A DNA stretch of 64,000 bases from JADMIH01 sp035274425 (lineage in GTDB: Bacteria > Chloroflexota > Chloroflexia > QHBQ01 > JADMIH01): positions 62,001 through 126,000 of the forward strand of contig DATEOC010000084.1 of assembly GCA_035274425.1 (NCBI GenBank), written 5' to 3'. Each line of letters opens with the position of its first letter. Position 1 is the first letter of the stretch. This document shows, one piece after another, positions 28,858 to 37,354 of the stretch. Made by a program: the position numbers and the translations under genes. The notes beneath the pieces are model-generated. The model was given only the letters and a program-made list of their open reading frames with translations, ran no database searches and was not told the origin of the DNA.

Positions 28858-29487
28858 TCACGCAGTGGGCACGGCGGCGCGGGCCAGCTTGTGGCGTGGG
28901 CTTCTGCCCCGTAGAATCTGCCAAAGCCCAACGAGGGCTGCAATCCATACCCAGGCCAGCGCGGGCATGACGGGTACAATAGGTCTGTACACACTAGGTG
29001 CCTCACCTTGCGACAGCACCAGCGCCTTCTCTTTATCCACTTGGATACCCCGGCTCTCCCACTCCTGCACCAGCTTGTCGGCGTTAGGCTGGCTCTTCAG
29101 CGACATTATCTTACCTGTATACTCCATCTCTACCCCAGGCAGGAACCCTGATACCGGATCGTAGTCATTCGGGAATAGGTATTGAGGGTCGTCTGTACGA
29201 ATGAAAAGCTGGCTATCGTACCCGCCTACCGGCAACCAGTAATAGGTTGTAACGAACTCTTTAGTCGTGAAGACCTGGTTGAGCGCCGGCACGCCCCACG
29301 CGTCAACATAGCTCCCTTCCAGGGTCTTCTCTTTGTCGAATAGCTGCCTGGGCGCGGTAATAGGTGTGGGCGTATCGTCCTGTAGAGCATACGAAACCGG
29401 CCCCGCGAACCATAGCATGAGCAAGCTGGTGATCAGCAACGCCGACACCCTTATCAATAGCCGCCACTTGCGGCTCTCTAATATCAT
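28858..29487 (-). CDS. Membrane-anchored protein of unknown function
   Basis: A 209-aa protein. An N-terminal hydrophobic segment (VSALLITSLLMLWFAGPVSYA) is a signal peptide or anchor. A soluble ~130-residue extracytoplasmic domain follows (YVDAWGVPALNQVFTTKEFV, WLPVGGYDSQLFIRTDD). The C-terminal helix PALAWVWIAALVGLWQIL precedes a basic tail. No family was recognised. A purine-rich ribosome site (GGGAGAG) is adjacent to ATG 29487. Confidence 0.6.
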   Translation of the reverse strand: MILESRKWRLLIRVSALLITSLLMLWFAGPVSYALQDDTPTPITAPRQLFDKEKTLEGSYVDAWGVPALNQVFTTKEFVTTYYWLPVGGYDSQLFIRTDDPQYLFPNDYDPVSGFLPGVEMEYTGKIMSLKSQPNADKLVQEWESRGIQVDKEKALVLSQGEAPSVYRPIVPVMPALAWVWIAALVGLWQILRGRSPRHKLARAAVPTA

Positions 29488-29720
29488 CTCTCCCTGCTCC
29501 TTCTCCCCACTCGATGGCTGATGGTAGCAAGCGCCTGTCTACAGCCTACGCTCCACCAACGACGGACGACAACACCGGGACCAGTGCCCTGGCTTGCGAT
29601 AAGGTTGCAGCCATCGTCACGCGCCCAATTATACCACAACGGCTCTGAAATTCGTATAAGTCCTTCGGGCGATATTACAGGCTATTTTGAGGACGAATGA
29701 CGTTTACTGATAGTTCCCTC

Positions 29721-29753
29721 GCTGTATATAGCATAGGTCATGCTATATACAGC
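29721..29753. promoter_or_regulatory. 14-bp perfect inverted repeat in a divergent gap
   Basis: GCTGTATATAGCAT, loop AGGTC, then ATGCTATATACAGC. It lies between the minus-strand membrane protein (start 29487) and the ATPase gene (start 29837), where an operator would be expected. The AT-rich arms and lack of a T run make a terminator less likely. Confidence 0.45.
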
Positions 29754-29836
29754 CAACTCCTCCCTACTTACCGTATAATAAATGCAAACCACTTCCGAGC
29801 GCGGCCCACTCCTCAACGGTATCACAAAGGAAAGTT

Positions 29837-30730
29837 ATGGACGAGCACGAGGAACCATTTGGTTGGTGGGGCTGGCACTGGCAGCCTCCTCAGCCCCTCT
29901 CTATCATGCAGATCATAGACGCAGGGAGCACCGATACGCACCTGATGGCGCTGCTGTGGGCTATGCTGTCGCGCAGGGCGTCCGTCATAGTAGCCGCTGA
30001 GCCGCCGATGGCGGGCAAGACCACTACCCTTACCGCGCTCCTCGACCTCCTACCCCCAGATACGAAGCGCGTCTACCTGCGCGGGCACTACGAGACCTTC
30101 GACTTCGCCCGCAACCCCGAAGCCGACCCCCACAATACCTACGTCCTTGCAAACGAAATGAGCGATCACCTGGCGGTCTATCTATGGGGTTCCCGCATCT
30201 ACAAGACCTTTGAGCTGATCGAAAAAGGCTACGCCATAGGCTCTACCATGCACGCCGAGACGGTAGACGACGTCATCGCCATCCTCGACTCCAATCCCTT
30301 AAATGTCCCCGCTGAATGGATAGCCCGTCTCACCCTCGTAATTAACCTCTACGTGAGCGGCACCTACGGCCCCTCCGTCCGGCGCTTCAATAGCGTACAC
30401 ATGCTAAAGCCTTCAGCGACGACAGACGACAGACGACGGACGACAGACGAAGAAGAAACAATCCGAAATCCGAAATCCGAAATCCGAAATCATATCGTCT
30501 CAGGGGTGGAGCTGGTGCTACTCTCCCATTGGGACAAGGCGAGCGACACCTTTATACACTGCTTCGATCAACCCGCCGTGCAAGCGAAGCTGTCCGCCTG
30601 GGCTGGCTGCACTGCCGAAGAGTGGACTATTGACGTGGCGCGGCGTAAGGCTCACCTTGACAACATGCAAGAGGAAGGGATCAGGGGCATCGCCGCAACC
30701 CGCCGGGCATTACAAGATTTCGACCGTTAG
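29837..30730 (+). CDS. VirB11/PilT-like ATPase with repeat-derived insert
   Basis: A 297-aa P-loop protein. Walker A is EPPMAGKTTTL (residues about 55-65). GSTMHAETVDDVI (135-148) is the His-box of secretion/retraction ATPases (PilT, VirB11, GspE), and residues 100-135 occupy the Walker B position. The N-terminal domain of those ATPases is missing. Residues about 194-220 (TTDDRRRTTDEE, RNPKSEIRN) are encoded by GACGACA/GACGACG and CCGAAAT heptamer arrays that stay in frame. There are no pilus genes nearby, so its partner system is unknown. ATG follows AAAGGAAAG. Confidence 0.65.
   Translation: MDEHEEPFGWWGWHWQPPQPLSIMQIIDAGSTDTHLMALLWAMLSRRASVIVAAEPPMAGKTTTLTALLDLLPPDTKRVYLRGHYETFDFARNPEADPHNTYVLANEMSDHLAVYLWGSRIYKTFELIEKGYAIGSTMHAETVDDVIAILDSNPLNVPAEWIARLTLVINLYVSGTYGPSVRRFNSVHMLKPSATTDDRRRTTDEEETIRNPKSEIRNHIVSGVELVLLSHWDKASDTFIHCFDQPAVQAKLSAWAGCTAEEWTIDVARRKAHLDNMQEEGIRGIAATRRALQDFDR
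30415..30492 (+). repeat. In-frame heptamer arrays inside the ATPase gene
   Basis: 30418-30450 has GACGACA / GACGACG-type units, and 30459-30490 has CCGAAAT units. Both families also occur between genes elsewhere. The insert keeps the reading frame and adds about 26 residues. Confidence 0.85.
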
Positions 30731-30737
30731 AGACAGA

Positions 30738-31418
30738 TCACTCAGGCTGCGGGTGCCGAAGGAGGCTGTATAGCACGAAGCCCGTAGCCAGTCCAATTCC
30801 GAGAAAGATTGCCCCACCAAGCCAGAAAAAGTCAAAATCCAGGTAAACCCCATTCCCGCGCCGCCCGGCGAACCAAAGCATAACCAATAAGGTGCTGACG
30901 GCGGCCATAATGCAATTTGCCGCAATCCACCGATTTTCGTCCGGCAGATAATCGCGTAACGCAAGGTGCTGTGCCCAGCCCAATATGCCCCCCGCTATCG
31001 CTACCAGCACCGAGAGATAGAGCGTGAAGTAGATGAAGGTATTTGCCTGATCAGCTATTAGCCTCTGCAATGCCGCCACCAGCCCCACCGCGCCCATTAA
31101 TCCAAGCACGCTCGCAAAGACCCAACGTCGCCAGTCGAACCTTGGGATGTGATAGTGCAACAATAACGATTGGAAGCCACTGAGTACAAAACCCACTGTT
31201 GCCGCCCATACCAGGCCAGAAGCCAGCACAGCCCAGTTATTATCCAGACCTTGCTGCGCGGCTGGGAAAAGCCGGAGCACCTGCCCGGCAGCCATCGCGC
31301 CGATAAGGGCACCTGCCCCATATCCTGCGGCGTAAATCAATACCCACAGCAGCCAGACCGTCCACAGTGCGCCTGGTGGCGCACTAATGTTCTGTATGTT
31401 ATCCTTATTTTCGTACAT
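30738..31418 (-). CDS. Polytopic membrane protein of unknown function
   Basis: A 226-aa protein with about six hydrophobic helices (e.g. LWTVWLLWVLIYAAGYGAGALIGAMAAG, LYLSVLVAIAGGILGWAQHL, GAIFLGIGLATGFVLYSLL). The first is rich in small residues. A central loop has HYHIPRFDWRRW. No motif was recognised. It is convergent with the ATPase gene, only 7 bases between stops, leaving no room for a normal terminator. Confidence 0.6.
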   Translation of the reverse strand: MYENKDNIQNISAPPGALWTVWLLWVLIYAAGYGAGALIGAMAAGQVLRLFPAAQQGLDNNWAVLASGLVWAATVGFVLSGFQSLLLHYHIPRFDWRRWVFASVLGLMGAVGLVAALQRLIADQANTFIYFTLYLSVLVAIAGGILGWAQHLALRDYLPDENRWIAANCIMAAVSTLLVMLWFAGRRGNGVYLDFDFFWLGGAIFLGIGLATGFVLYSLLRHPQPE

Positions 31419-31547
31419 CGTTTCAGATCATTGAGCGCGAATGGTCACTATTTGGCGAATTATATGAGCAGCATACGCGGGTGTCAACGCCGCGAGGTCA
31501 GCAACAAGTATGAGCACTTTGACTCCAATCTCTTGTGAGGTACAACT

Positions 31548-32546
31548 ATGTCCGATACGCTGCCCGGTAAGACCGATACAATCGAGTGGCTACTCTCTGC
31601 CAAAGAGCCCTGGGTCATCTATAACACCCTGCTAGACCTGGCAGGAGCCAGCCCTGATAGCCCAGAAGCGGCAACCGCATACCAGGCGATGCAAAACCAC
31701 CCCCATGTCGTCACGCTCATAGAAGCCCTCGATACATGGCCTCCCGACAAGCCGCTGGGCAAGGCATACGACCCAAAAGACAGCATCTGGAAGCTCGGCA
31801 CCCTCGCGGACTTCGGATTACGCCGAGACGACCCACGCATAGCCGCCATAGCTGAGCGACTTTTCTCGGCCCAGGCTGAAGAGGGAGGCTTCCTGCACGG
31901 TGGCTTCGACCATACCAAATCGTGGCACATCCGCCCATATATCTGCATATCCCACGTCATGACCTACGCCCTTGCCCGCTTCGGCTACCTTGATGACCCT
32001 CGCCTTCTGCGCGCCTATGATCACATCCTTTCGTGGCAGCGCCTCGACGGCGGCTGGCACCCCAACAAGCTCAACCTCCCAGGCAACGAGCGCGAGGCCG
32101 AGCCTAGCTGCCCCTTCGGCACGCTCAACGTCTTGCGCGCACTCGTGGCCCACCCCGATTTGCGAGACAGCGAGCACGCCATTCACGCCGCGAACAACCT
32201 CCTTGGGTGCTGGCAGCGCCGCTCCGAACCATACCGCCCCGTAGGGTTCGGTATCGGCGCGACCTGGGACAAAATACAATACCCCTTCGTCCAATACCAG
32301 CTCCTCAAGACGGCTGACACTCTTTCGCAGGTCCCCTCTATACGCACCGACCCTCGCTTCAAGGAGATAATAGCCCATATCGAGAGCAAGAGAGACGCGA
32401 ATGGACATTGGACGCCTGAGGGGACCAACAAGCCCTATGCCGACTTCGACTTCGGCCAAAAGAAAGAGCCTTCTCCCTGGATAACGTTCCTTGCCCTGCG
32501 TACCATCGCTCGCACCAAAGAATGGTATGGTAGAATATCGCTATAA
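31548..32546 (+). CDS. Prenyltransferase/squalene-cyclase-like alpha-alpha barrel protein
   Basis: A 332-aa cytoplasmic protein without signal peptide. Repeats of helix pairs with RLFSAQAEEGGFLHG and HILSWQRLDGGWHPNK resemble the QW-type repeats of terpenoid cyclase / protein prenyltransferase folds. There is no DXDD or DXDDTA acid motif, so cyclase activity is doubtful. Cys/His residues (WHIRPYICISHVMTY, EPSCPFGTLN) may be structural. Function is unknown. The start is ATG 31548, with GTGAGG nearby. Confidence 0.55.
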   Translation: MSDTLPGKTDTIEWLLSAKEPWVIYNTLLDLAGASPDSPEAATAYQAMQNHPHVVTLIEALDTWPPDKPLGKAYDPKDSIWKLGTLADFGLRRDDPRIAAIAERLFSAQAEEGGFLHGGFDHTKSWHIRPYICISHVMTYALARFGYLDDPRLLRAYDHILSWQRLDGGWHPNKLNLPGNEREAEPSCPFGTLNVLRALVAHPDLRDSEHAIHAANNLLGCWQRRSEPYRPVGFGIGATWDKIQYPFVQYQLLKTADTLSQVPSIRTDPRFKEIIAHIESKRDANGHWTPEGTNKPYADFDFGQKKEPSPWITFLALRTIARTKEWYGRISL

Positions 32547-32585
32547 GATGTGGGGTAGTGGACTTCAGCCGCAAGGGAGGTAAAT

Positions 32586-32825
32586 ATGGCTATACAACAA
32601 CCTATAGAATTAGAAGGAACATGGGAAGAAATAGCTGCTCATGCAAAAGAGCTTGAAGGGCGTAGAGTACGCTTGAGCGTGCTTGCGAACCAGGAAGAAC
32701 CGTCTAAGGATGACGATTTTTCGACGGCTAGTTCTCTACTTAAGTTTGCAGGTACATGGGAAGGGGATGACTTCGAGGAGTGCTTGCAGGCTGTATATGA
32801 TGCCCGTGGAAAGATAATGCTCTAA
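32586..32825 (+). CDS. Small acidic protein ahead of hicBA
   Basis: A 79-aa protein with a strong ribosome site (GGGAGG about 8 bases upstream). IELEGTWEEIAAHAKELEGRRVRLSVL looks like a small beta-alpha-beta module, followed by an acidic linker and a C-terminal helix (FEECLQAVYDARGKIML). It resembles antitoxin-type small proteins in size and composition, but no toxin of its own is adjacent. It ends 37 bases before hicB and is probably co-transcribed with it. Function is inferred only from context. Confidence 0.5.
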   Translation: MAIQQPIELEGTWEEIAAHAKELEGRRVRLSVLANQEEPSKDDDFSTASSLLKFAGTWEGDDFEECLQAVYDARGKIML

Positions 32826-32861
32826 ATGGGCACCTAATTGCTAATAGAAAGGAAACCATCA

Positions 32862-33095
32862 ATGGTATCTCACCAATTCCAGGTATGGCTTGAATGGGAC
32901 CAAGAAGATAGCGTTTGGGTAACTTATGTGCCTACGCTGAATTACCTGTCTACTTTCGGTGAGACGAGGGAAGAAGCCCTGGCTAACACTCAGGAAGCGA
33001 TCATAGGTTACTTGGAGGCGGCAGCTAAGGAAGGCATCCCTATAGAGAGTAGCGCCACCGAAGCAGAATTAGTTAAGGTTGAGGTCGCCGTCTAA
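32862..33095 (+). CDS. hicB: HicB-like antitoxin (second module)
   Basis: A 77-aa protein from ATG 32862, with AGAAAGGAAA upstream; an earlier in-frame start at 32838 is less supported. HQFQVWLEWDQEDSVWVTYVPTL and FGETREEALANTQEAI give the HicB partial RNase-H fold and signature. Its TAA overlaps the hicA ATG (TAATG). It is the partner of the toxin that follows. Confidence 0.85.
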   Translation: MVSHQFQVWLEWDQEDSVWVTYVPTLNYLSTFGETREEALANTQEAIIGYLEAAAKEGIPIESSATEAELVKVEVAV

Positions 33096-33328
33096 TGCCC
33101 CGCTTGCCTCGTGCGAGCGGCAAGGAAGTATTACAGGCGCTCCAACGTGAAGGGTTCCAACTCTCGCACGTTCGGGGAAGCCACCACTATCTGAAACAGC
33201 CTGGCGTAACTGCCCTTGTAGTCGTTCCGATACATGGGAACCAACCACTCCCCACAGGTCCACTACGCTCTATCCTCAAGCAAGCAGGCTTGACCACCGA
33301 AGACCTGATAAGGCTCCTGGAAAGCTAA
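33095..33328 (+). CDS. hicA: HicA-like mRNA interferase toxin (second module)
   Basis: A 77-aa protein. LPRASGKEVLQALQREGFQL, then VRGSHHYLK with the classic GSH catalytic motif, VVPIHGNQPLPTGPLRSIL and the terminal helix AGLTTEDLIRLL are full HicA signatures. It is more canonical than the first HicA at 6208. It is translationally coupled to hicB. Confidence 0.9.
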   Translation: MPRLPRASGKEVLQALQREGFQLSHVRGSHHYLKQPGVTALVVVPIHGNQPLPTGPLRSILKQAGLTTEDLIRLLES

Positions 33329-33387
33329 ACCCTGCTTGACCCCTCTCCCCCAAACCCGTATATTATCACCAGAGGGCAAACCTCGAT

Positions 33388-33440
33388 CACGCATCACGTA
33401 TCACGCATCACCCTCAGATTTCTCCGCGTCTCTGCGGTGA
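33388..33440. repeat. ATCACGC and CTCTGCG repeat units
   Basis: 33388-33413 has ATCACGCATCACGTATCACGCATCACC-type units. 33419-33440 has CTCCGCGTCTCTGCGGTGAA. The block lies between hicA and the AAA ATPase gene. Confidence 0.75.
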
Positions 33441-33476
33441 ATAGAAAATCCGCAATCACTGGAAGGACTATTTTTC

Positions 33477-34883
33477 ATGCCTCGACCAACCCCTAAACCG
33501 CGCACCCTCGGCGAGTTGCGCCAGAGCGAATACCAGGCGCTACCCGTCAAAGAGGAGATGCGCAAGAACCTCATCCGCAAGCTCCGCGACAACCAGCCTC
33601 TGTTCCCAGGTATCGTCGGCTACGACGACACCGTCATCCCCCAAATCGAAAACGCCATCCTCTCCGGCCAGGACATCATCTTCCTGGGCGAGCGTGGCCA
33701 GGCCAAGACCCGCCTCGCCCGCTCCCTAATCAACCTCCTCGACGAAGAAATACCTATCGTCAAAGGGAGCGAGGTCAACGACGACCCCTACAACCCCATC
33801 AGCGCCGAGGGGAAGCGCCTCCTGGCCGAGCACGATGACCTCATGGAGATCGAGTGGCTTCCCCGCGAGAACCGCTACGGCGAGAAGCTCGCCACCCCCG
33901 ACATCACAGTAGCCGACCTCATCGGTGACGTGGACCCCATCAAAGTGGCCGAGGGACGCTATCTCTCCGACGAGCTTACCATTCACTATGGCCTCCTCCC
34001 ACGCACGAACCGGGGCGTCTTCTGCATCAATGAGTTGCCTGACTTGGCCGAGCGCGTGCAGGTGGGCCTCCTCAACGTCCTCGAAGAGCGCGACGTACAG
34101 ATACGCGGCTACAAGGTCCGCCTCCCCCTCGATATTTACCTGGTGGCATCCGCTAACCCGGAGGACTACACCAATCGTGGACGTATCATCACCCCGCTCA
34201 AGGATCGCGCAGGCTCCCAGATAAAGACCCATTACCCCACCACCCTCGACCACGAGATGGACATCATGGAGCAGGAGCGCCTCGACTTCGCCACCCCAGG
34301 CTTCGAGATCGAGGTGCCACAGTACATGAAGGAAATCGTGGCTGAGATGACCCACCTTGCCCGCCGCCACCCCGACATCTCCCAGAGGTCCGGCGTGTCG
34401 GTGCGCGTATCCATCTCCAACTTCGAGAACCTTATCAGTAACGCCCTCAAGCGCGCCATCAAGCTGAGCGAGCATGGAGTCGTACCGCGCATATCGGACA
34501 TGCCTGCGCTCATAGCCTCCACCGTGGGCAAGATCGAGATCGAGTCGGTGGGCGACACCCGCGAGGACAAGCTGGTGGAGAAGCTGGTGCAGGGCGCGGT
34601 GCTGGCTGCCTGGAACCGCCGCTTCTCGGTAGGCGACTTCGATGATGTAGTGACCCGCTTCCACAACGGCCTCAGCATAGAGGTATCCGACACCCTCCCC
34701 TCAATGGAATACGTCCACCAGGCCTCCGACCTCAAGGGCCTCCGCACCGCCATCACCAAGCTGGAAGCCCAGGGCAACCCCGCCGCCGTAGCCGCCGCCG
34801 TCGAATTCGTCCTGGAGGGCTTGCACCTCAATCGAAGGTTGAACAAGGACAGGTCGGCGGGGACGACTCGGTATCGGCGATGA
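33477..34883 (+). CDS. MoxR/magnesium-chelatase ChlI-type AAA+ ATPase
   Basis: A 468-aa ATPase. Walker A is GERGQAKTRL (residues 71-80). A Walker B-type NRGVFCINELPDL and sensor 1 in VASANPEDYTNRGRIITPLKDR follow the ChlI/MoxR pattern. MoxR-type ATPases usually work with a von Willebrand A-domain protein as a chaperone or insertase, and ChlI works with ChlD. No VWA gene follows here; the next gene is a zinc-finger protein. The partner is therefore unknown. There is a short gap from a HicBA module, with repeats between. Confidence 0.8.
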   Translation: MPRPTPKPRTLGELRQSEYQALPVKEEMRKNLIRKLRDNQPLFPGIVGYDDTVIPQIENAILSGQDIIFLGERGQAKTRLARSLINLLDEEIPIVKGSEVNDDPYNPISAEGKRLLAEHDDLMEIEWLPRENRYGEKLATPDITVADLIGDVDPIKVAEGRYLSDELTIHYGLLPRTNRGVFCINELPDLAERVQVGLLNVLEERDVQIRGYKVRLPLDIYLVASANPEDYTNRGRIITPLKDRAGSQIKTHYPTTLDHEMDIMEQERLDFATPGFEIEVPQYMKEIVAEMTHLARRHPDISQRSGVSVRVSISNFENLISNALKRAIKLSEHGVVPRISDMPALIASTVGKIEIESVGDTREDKLVEKLVQGAVLAAWNRRFSVGDFDDVVTRFHNGLSIEVSDTLPSMEYVHQASDLKGLRTAITKLEAQGNPAAVAAAVEFVLEGLHLNRRLNKDRSAGTTRYRR

Positions 34884-35016
34884 CGGAGGTTTGAGTTTTG
34901 AGTTCTAAAAGTATGTTTCAAAATCTGGTGAAAGGGCGGTTCGCGAACTGCCCTTCCCTGAGGAATCATAGGTTTGAAATAACCCCCTAATCAGATAGTC
35001 AAGAAGGAAGCAGCAA

Positions 35017-35772
35017 ATGTCATCAAAATTCGGCTTCGAGTCGGCAACCGACAGAAAGGCTAGGCTTCGGCAGATGCTTCTTGATAGAACTCAGAAGATA
35101 GATAGAGACATCTGTGAGGTAATGGAGGATTGGTGCAGGGTACAAGGCTGGGAAGACATTCAGGTTATTGGTATACGCGAGCCCTTTATTGATCTTTACC
35201 TCAAAGGGGAGATGGGGGGCATGGTAGCGGCGTGGTCCCTCAAAGGAAGTGGACGATATTGGCCGGAGGAAATCACGTATTGGGATTACGATCCGGCCAC
35301 CAGGAGAGAGTTCGCAGCAATGCCTCAGAAAGAGAGAGAACAACTGGAGAAGGAACACCTGAGTAACTTCACACGTATTTATGATGTAAAACTCGGCTTA
35401 TTCGTTCGCCCCGATATGTCAGAGAGTATTACTGTAGAGTGGTCAGACAATATTAAGTATTTCGATGAGGTTAACGCTTTATACACAGTGCTGGCAAACA
35501 CGCTTGGGGTGGCTGTATACTTCAATACAAAACGGTATCTTGAGAAGATATGCGGGGATTGCGAGGGTAGTGGTTACAGGAAGTGCCCTGATTGTTTAGG
35601 TCGCGGTGTTAGCTGGGAGCAACCATCCTCAGTTCGCAGAACCAGATGTAGCTCTTGTAATGGAAATGGGAGGCGAGAGTGTGAAGAATGTGAACGAACA
35701 GGAAAGAAAGTTGGCCCGGAGGAGCAAATGTACGTCTGTAATCCACAGAGCGAACCTGCATCGGGTTTGTAA
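35017..35772 (+). CDS. Protein with C-terminal DnaJ-type cysteine-rich zinc finger
   Basis: A 251-aa protein. The first ~180 residues have no recognised family (a mixed alpha-beta domain with acidic and aromatic residues). Residues about 183-235 hold four DnaJ-like zinc motifs: CGDCEGSG, CPDCLGRG, CSSCNGNG and CEECERTG. Such fingers occur in chaperone-like and thylakoid assembly proteins without a J domain. It could bind unfolded or RNA partners, but this is inference. Ribosome site AAGAAGGAAG precedes ATG 35017. Confidence 0.65.
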   Translation: MSSKFGFESATDRKARLRQMLLDRTQKIDRDICEVMEDWCRVQGWEDIQVIGIREPFIDLYLKGEMGGMVAAWSLKGSGRYWPEEITYWDYDPATRREFAAMPQKEREQLEKEHLSNFTRIYDVKLGLFVRPDMSESITVEWSDNIKYFDEVNALYTVLANTLGVAVYFNTKRYLEKICGDCEGSGYRKCPDCLGRGVSWEQPSSVRRTRCSSCNGNGRRECEECERTGKKVGPEEQMYVCNPQSEPASGL

Positions 35773-35923
35773 CTTCGAGTGCCAATACCAGCAACGAGAT
35801 GGTCGCTTACTTGGAGCCTAGCAGCACAGCCCATCGCTCTCTGTGCGAAGTGCTGGGATACAATAGCAACCCTTGCTTCGGTCTGCTTTCCATGCTCAAT
35901 TGGTTCCCTAACTCAAAATTCGT

Positions 35924-37318
35924 ATGCGCGTTCAGCACCTCACCCTCGACGAATTCCGCAACTACTCCCACCTGGACGTGAGCCTACCAGGAGGCGTAAT
36001 CGTCCTGCAAGGCGACAACGCCTCCGGCAAGACCTCCCTCCTTGAGGCAGTCTACCTCCTCGCCACCACCCGCTCCTCACGCGCCACGTCCGACCTTGAG
36101 CTTATCAACTTCGCCGCGCCCAACGACTTGGGCTCGCCACCATTTGCGCGGGTGACGGCTCAGGTCGAACGGGAGCGTTCCCCCCTAGCGGTAGAGATAC
36201 TGGTGGTGCGAGATGAGGAGCCTGTCGGCCCGGGTGGTTTAGCAGGCTCGGTGCAGGCCCGCAAGCGCATCAAGGTCAACGGCGTAGCCCGCCGCGCTAT
36301 AGACCTCGTGGGCCAGGTAAACGTGGTTCTATTCACCCCGCAGGACGTGGACCTCGTAACAGGCCCGCCCTCCCTGCGCCGCCGCTACATGGACGTTACG
36401 GTGTCGCAGATGGACCACCGCTATGTCCGCCTCCTCGCACAGTACATGAAGGTGCTCGCGCAACGCAACTCCCTCCTGAAGTCGTTGAGGGAGCAGGGGC
36501 GCAACCCTAACTCGCGTGACGTGGCCGAGGAGATTGCCTACTGGGACGACGAGCTTGTGAAGCACGGCTCCTACGTCGTCCTCCGCCGCGAGGTATTCGC
36601 CACCCGCCTCTCCAGCCGGGCCGAAGCCACCCACCATCTCCTGGCGGGCACCGAGGCCTCTAACGGTAAGGGAGACACTCGCCAGATGCTGCGCGAGCGC
36701 CGCCCCACCGCCGAGCTACGCCTCAACCTCGCATACGACTCGCACGTCGCACCCAACGCTCGCCAGGCCCTCATGCCCGACCTCCTCTCACAGATAGAGG
36801 CTGAGACCGCCCTCTCCGACCTGGGTGGGGACGAGTACACGGCATCCCTGGACGCCGCAGCTCTGCGTGGCCGCATCCCCCACCTCGAGACGCACATCGC
36901 CAAAATCGCTGAGGAATTCAGGGAGCAGCTTGTGGAATCGAGGACCCATGAGATACGTCGAGGCGTATCTCTCCTCGGCCCGCACCGTGACGATCTCCTC
37001 TTCAAGCTGGGCGACCTCCCCCTCAGCGCCTACGGCTCGCGCGGGCAGCAGCGCACCGCAGTGCTCGCCCTCAAGCTAGGCGAAGTAGACCTCATGACCG
37101 CCGAGACAGGCGACACCCCCATCCTCCTCCTGGACGACATCATGTCCGAGCTGGACGCCCGCCGGCGCGGCTTTCTCCTCACCACGATAGGCAAGCAGCA
37201 GTTCCAGGCGCTCATCACCACCGCCGACCTCTCTGGCTTCGACCCCGCCTTCTTGGAGCGGAGCACAATATTCGAGGTGAGGAATGGGGAGTTGATAGGC
37301 GTAGGCTTAGCACCCTAG
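35924..37318 (+). CDS. recF: RecF recombination/replication repair protein
   Basis: A 464-aa SMC-like ATPase. The N-terminus MRVQHLTLDEFRNYSHLDV is diagnostic. Walker A is GDNASGKTSL (30-39), signature LSAYGSRGQQRTAVLALKL and Walker B ILLLDDIMSELD. RecF loads RecA at gaps with RecO and RecR. It is longer than the usual ~360-400 aa, mainly through extra sequence in the middle (about residues 230-320). It lacks its common dnaA-dnaN-gyrB neighbours here. Confidence 0.93.
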   Translation: MRVQHLTLDEFRNYSHLDVSLPGGVIVLQGDNASGKTSLLEAVYLLATTRSSRATSDLELINFAAPNDLGSPPFARVTAQVERERSPLAVEILVVRDEEPVGPGGLAGSVQARKRIKVNGVARRAIDLVGQVNVVLFTPQDVDLVTGPPSLRRRYMDVTVSQMDHRYVRLLAQYMKVLAQRNSLLKSLREQGRNPNSRDVAEEIAYWDDELVKHGSYVVLRREVFATRLSSRAEATHHLLAGTEASNGKGDTRQMLRERRPTAELRLNLAYDSHVAPNARQALMPDLLSQIEAETALSDLGGDEYTASLDAAALRGRIPHLETHIAKIAEEFREQLVESRTHEIRRGVSLLGPHRDDLLFKLGDLPLSAYGSRGQQRTAVLALKLGEVDLMTAETGDTPILLLDDIMSELDARRRGFLLTTIGKQQFQALITTADLSGFDPAFLERSTIFEVRNGELIGVGLAP

Positions 37319-37354
37319 CTGCTGCGGAATTAAGTATTATGTTACAGCGTGGCT

